This document shows positions 60,351-64,000 of a DNA stretch of 64,000 bases, one piece after another. The DNA is from Nitrososphaerota archaeon (GTDB lineage Archaea; Thermoproteota; Nitrososphaeria; Nitrososphaerales; Nitrosopumilaceae): the NCBI GenBank assembly GCA_028866655.1, contig JAGWHQ010000001.1, positions 1 to 64,000 on the forward strand. Direction: 5' to 3'. The notes beneath the pieces were generated by a model. It did no database searches, had not been told where the DNA came from, and saw only the letters and a list, made by a program, of their open reading frames with translations. Made by a program: the position numbers and the translations under genes. Each line of letters starts with the position of its first letter. Position 1 is the stretch's first letter.

Positions 60351-60878
60351 GTGTCAAAGTCTAGAAATGGTGTAAAGGCATCACTATTTGGTGTACTTGG
60401 CGCTTTAGCAGTCATGACAATTCTTATGGTTCCAGCCTACGCAGACCCAATTGTAAAACCAACCAGCGCTGGAACATTAAACATTAGTTTTGAAACTGAT
60501 CCTGCAACTCCAAATCCAGGAGACCAGACAGAGCTTAAGATCAGTTTTCTAAACAAACAAAATGCAGTCCAGCAACACATTGACTACAGGGTTTCCATGA
60601 CGCAAGGAGGTAACGCAATATTTGGAACCCAAGTGACACACACTGCAGAAGGCGCAGTCAGCGTTCCTTTCCAGTTCCAATCAGCAGGAACATATCAAGT
60701 CACAATCACAGTTGTCGGAATATTATTCCAGCCCATCCCTCCAGAGACAGCAACTTTCACAGTTGTAGTAGGCGGCAGTTCAACAGTGCCAGAGTTTGGC
60801 CCAATAGCAGGAATGATTATCGCAATATCAATAACCAGTGTCATAATAATATCAAAAAAAGCCCAGCTTCACATTTAG
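60351..60878 (+). CDS. PEFG-CTERM-anchored secreted protein
   Basis: GTG start, signal peptide ...AVMTILMVPAYA, C-terminal VPEFGPIAGMIIAISITSVIIISKK. Confidence 0.85.
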   Translation: MSKSRNGVKASLFGVLGALAVMTILMVPAYADPIVKPTSAGTLNISFETDPATPNPGDQTELKISFLNKQNAVQQHIDYRVSMTQGGNAIFGTQVTHTAEGAVSVPFQFQSAGTYQVTITVVGILFQPIPPETATFTVVVGGSSTVPEFGPIAGMIIAISITSVIIISKKAQLHI

Positions 60879-60926
60879 ACTGCAAAAAAGGCATAGTATA
60901 ATAATTGTAGTAGGAGTAGTTTTTTC

Positions 60927-61871
60927 ATGAATACAGTTCGAATGCCAAAGACAATTAATTTCGGTAAAGATGCTTTATCGGAAACACAATATCCAAAAAA
61001 TGCTCTCGTTGTAACAACTGCACCACCGGATGTATCAGCCAAGTGGCTTGCAAGAATGAAGATTCAAGATTATATGTTATATGATAAAGTAGAACCAGAA
61101 CCATCAATTGAAACAGTAAACAAGGTAATGGCAGAATTCAAGCCAAAGAATCCATCTGCAATAATTGGTCTTGGCGGAGGAAGCTCCCTTGATGTTGCAA
61201 AATATGCTGGAATGGAAATGAAGATTCCAAAGATACTCATTCCAACAACATTTGGAACAGGTGCAGAGATGACAACATACTGTGTACTAAAATTTGATGG
61301 CAAGAAAAAACTCTTGCAGGACGAGAGATTTCTTGCAGACATGGCAGTAATTGATGCTTATTTCATGGACGGCACTCCAGAAGCAATTGTGAAAAACTCT
61401 GTCTGTGATGCATGTGCACAAGCAACAGAAGGATATGACAGTAAGCGAGGAAATGAATTTACAAAAATGCTATGCAAATCAGCATTTGATGTGCTCTATG
61501 ATGCAATAATGAACAACAAACCAGAAAACTATCCATTTGGATCAATGCTTTCTGGCATTGGATTTGGAAATGCATCAACAACACTAGGACATGCACTCTC
61601 GTATGTGTTTTCAAACGAAGGTGTCCCACACGGATACTCGTTATCATCATGTACTACAGTTGCACACAGATTCAACAAGTCCATTTTCTATGATAGATTC
61701 AAAGAAGTCATTGAAAAACTAAAGTTTGACAAATTGACATTAAAGGCACCATTTGACGAGGCAGCAGACGTTGTCATGACAGACAAGGGTCACTTGGATC
61801 CAAACCCACTTCCAGTGACAAAACAAGATGTTGCCCAATTGTTAAAAGACATCGTAGACGGCAAACTCTAG
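60927..61871 (+). CDS. Iron-containing alcohol dehydrogenase family (candidate succinate-semialdehyde reductase)
   Basis: AIIGLGGGSSLDVAKYAG; ILIPTTFGTGAEMTTY; ASTTLGHALSYVFSNEGVPHGYSLS. Confidence 0.82.
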   Translation: MNTVRMPKTINFGKDALSETQYPKNALVVTTAPPDVSAKWLARMKIQDYMLYDKVEPEPSIETVNKVMAEFKPKNPSAIIGLGGGSSLDVAKYAGMEMKIPKILIPTTFGTGAEMTTYCVLKFDGKKKLLQDERFLADMAVIDAYFMDGTPEAIVKNSVCDACAQATEGYDSKRGNEFTKMLCKSAFDVLYDAIMNNKPENYPFGSMLSGIGFGNASTTLGHALSYVFSNEGVPHGYSLSSCTTVAHRFNKSIFYDRFKEVIEKLKFDKLTLKAPFDEAADVVMTDKGHLDPNPLPVTKQDVAQLLKDIVDGKL

Positions 61872-62017
61872 TCTACTTTTTCTTCCGCTTTTTATAAATT
61901 CAAAACATCATTTCATTTTTAAAAAAAAGATATACTTGTCTCTAATCTACAATTATTATCATAATATTACTAAACTTAAATACACCCAATTTAAGACAAT
62001 TGTGAAGGATTTCGGAA

Positions 62018-63103
62018 ATGCTAAAGTTTGGAATTCAACAAGGACTCAACGTTGCAAGACTCGGGCTAAACGAGGATCAAATAATTACTGCCTGTGTTTT
62101 GGCAGACAAGACAGGTTATGATTCTATATGGTACATGGACCACAGCAATGTTCCACAGTGGGACAAGGCCACAGTAAATGATCCGTGGGTCATGCTTTCT
62201 GCAATTGCAGCAGTTACACAAAGAGTGGAACTTGGAACCTGTGTCACAGATGCAGTAAGACGACATCCATCAAACATTGCACTTGCATCAATTACACTGG
62301 ATAGAGTATCACATGGAAGAGGAACTTTGGGCATTGGTGCAGGTGAAGCGCAAAACCTCAAGGAATTCAAAATCCAGTGGGATAAACCAGTGGGAAGATT
62401 TGAAGAACAATTACAAGTTATCAAACTACTTTACGAATCATCACCTTCTCACAGAGTCAATTTCAAGGGCGAATTTTATCAATTAGAAGAAGCATGTCTG
62501 CAAGCAAAGAGCATTCGCAAACCAGCACCACCAATTTACATGGCAGCAGGCGCACCAAGAACACTTGCACTATGTGGCAAGTATGGTGACGGATGGATTC
62601 CAATTGGCTATACACCAGAATTGTACGCAGAACATGTAAAATCAATCAAGACATCAATGAAAGAAAATGGAAGGACTGATGAGAACTTTAACTATGCAGT
62701 AGATATCGATGTATACTTTTCAGAAGATGCAGAGAGCGCATGGGCAAAGATGAAAAATGCAGTAAAAGTCAGTTTGTTCAAGCCAGAAATTCTCAAGGTT
62801 CACGGAATCCAAGATGTTGCAGGTTTTGATTTTAAGAAATACTTTACAGAATATTCCATGTCAAACCAAGAATGGATTGTAAAGATGAGAGAGGCAGCAC
62901 AAACAATTCCAGACAATGTTGCACGTTCATCAATTGGAATGGGCACACCAGATGATATCATACCAGTCTTTGAAAAATTCATGAAGGCAGGTGTCAACCA
63001 CTTTATTGTAAGATTCTGGGGTTCAGGATACTTTGGCTCAGTGGATAAATTTGCATCAACTGTAATGCCTTACTTTAAAGAACAGAACAACCCAAGAAAG
63101 TAG
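62018..63103 (+). CDS. LLM-class (F420-dependent) oxidoreductase
   Basis: FGIQQGLNVARLGLNEDQIITACVLADKTGYDSIWYMDHSN; GRGTLGIGAGEAQNLKEF; GAPRTLALCGKYGDGWIPIG. Confidence 0.9.
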   Translation: MLKFGIQQGLNVARLGLNEDQIITACVLADKTGYDSIWYMDHSNVPQWDKATVNDPWVMLSAIAAVTQRVELGTCVTDAVRRHPSNIALASITLDRVSHGRGTLGIGAGEAQNLKEFKIQWDKPVGRFEEQLQVIKLLYESSPSHRVNFKGEFYQLEEACLQAKSIRKPAPPIYMAAGAPRTLALCGKYGDGWIPIGYTPELYAEHVKSIKTSMKENGRTDENFNYAVDIDVYFSEDAESAWAKMKNAVKVSLFKPEILKVHGIQDVAGFDFKKYFTEYSMSNQEWIVKMREAAQTIPDNVARSSIGMGTPDDIIPVFEKFMKAGVNHFIVRFWGSGYFGSVDKFASTVMPYFKEQNNPRK

Positions 63104-63114
63104 TTTTTCTTGCT

Positions 63115-63522
63115 CTAAAGATAACGAAATATCGTCATTCTTTCAGAATTTGGCAAGTCAGACACTAGAGCAAAATTAAAGAGCGGATATGATTTCTTGT
63201 ACTCTTTCATAAAGCTCCAGGCAACATCATGTGTTTTAAATTCAAGCCTCATGCCATCTATCGAAGTTTCTACCCCGTAGACATCAAACACCTTGACCAA
63301 GTATTTCTGTGGCCTTCTATTTGGTTTGGCCTTCATTAGCCAAGCTATTGCAAATACAAAGACTGCCATCATAATTATCGCAGCACCAATTTCCCTGAAA
63401 TACACTGCAAAAAATGACGGAATTGTATTACCAAACAGAGTGTAAACATAGTTTGCAAATGCCATTACAGAGCCAACTATCAAACCCGCAAACATACCAG
63501 GATAATGTGATCCTTTTAGCAT
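63115..63522 (-). CDS. Membrane protein with short C-terminal soluble domain, unknown
   Basis: Two or more TM helices; 135 aa. Confidence 0.6.
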   Translation of the reverse strand: MLKGSHYPGMFAGLIVGSVMAFANYVYTLFGNTIPSFFAVYFREIGAAIIMMAVFVFAIAWLMKAKPNRRPQKYLVKVFDVYGVETSIDGMRLEFKTHDVAWSFMKEYKKSYPLFNFALVSDLPNSERMTIFRYL

Positions 63523-63596
63523 ACTCTACGTTGTAGCCACTTGCATTTATCTATTAAAACCATATGCAGAAATATCATCTCTGATAACAAGGATTT

Positions 63597-64000
63597 GTGC
63601 AACTATTAGGAAGGCTAGAGATCAAGTCAAAGGAAAAGATAATCGAGTTTCTAAACCAACAAGAAACAGGTAGAGTAGCAAGCATAGACAAGGATGGATT
63701 TCCTCAGATAATACCAATGAATTTTGTCTATGTAAATGACGTCATCTACATGCATTCTCATCCTAGAGGAGAGAAATTGGAAAACATCTCAAAGAATTCC
63801 AAAGTTGGCTTTGAAGTTGACCACAGTCTTGAATTTTTGCCATCATATTTTACATCACCAAATGATGCATCACAGGCAGACACACTGTACATCAGTGTAG
63901 TAATCAAGGGAAAGGCAAGCCTTGTTTCTGATCCAAAAGAAAAGACCAAGGCACTAAACGAATTGATGAAAAAATACCAGCCAGAGGGAGGATATGAAAA
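63597..64000 (+). CDS. Pyridoxamine 5'-phosphate oxidase-like FMN-binding protein (partial, runs off window)
   Basis: GTG start; VQLLGRLEIKSKEKIIEFLNQQETGRVASIDKDGFPQIIPMNFVYVNDVIYMHSHPRGEKLENISKNSKVGFEVD. Confidence 0.75.
   Translation, partial: MQLLGRLEIKSKEKIIEFLNQQETGRVASIDKDGFPQIIPMNFVYVNDVIYMHSHPRGEKLENISKNSKVGFEVDHSLEFLPSYFTSPNDASQADTLYISVVIKGKASLVSDPKEKTKALNELMKKYQPEGGYE

Overview
This 64 kb window is AT-rich archaeal chromosome. It looks like an ammonia-oxidising Thaumarchaeota/Nitrososphaeria genome: archaeal ribosomal cluster, archaeal proteasome alpha subunit, CdvB/ESCRT-III, PEFG-CTERM protein, Fe-ADH and F420/LLM enzymes. The lineage call is from gene content only. Main blocks: (i) a complete archaellum operon (archaellin to ArlJ) beside an MCP/Cache-like sensor and a CheY-like receiver; (ii) purK/purE; (iii) a biotin cluster (bioD, bioA, bioB, bioF) with a textbook BirA-type operator upstream of bioB; (iv) split CcdA + TlpA/DipZ-like proteins; (v) a CdvB paralogue next to a region of non-coding DNA and perfect palindromes; (vi) tRNA-Asn and a long minus-strand ribosomal protein cluster (L6 to L3, including S14, missed by the ORF track, and RNase P Rnp1); (vii) a purC/F/L/Q/S neighbourhood; (viii) a mostly accessory/secreted-protein region from 42 to 61 kb. 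The most interesting observation is a single ORF that appears to fuse an N-terminal PII(GlnB/GlnK)-like domain to a class III nucleotide cyclase domain (11595-12872, minus). Others include the BirA-type operator, a 22-30 bp palindrome family, a ~0.5 kb G/C-string non-coding region, a repeated ~40 aa WIK-type module in two secreted proteins, a sequon-saturated membrane protein, a likely G-run frameshift in a TauE/SafE gene, and several small unlisted ORFs. No CRISPR array, IS element or rRNA was seen.
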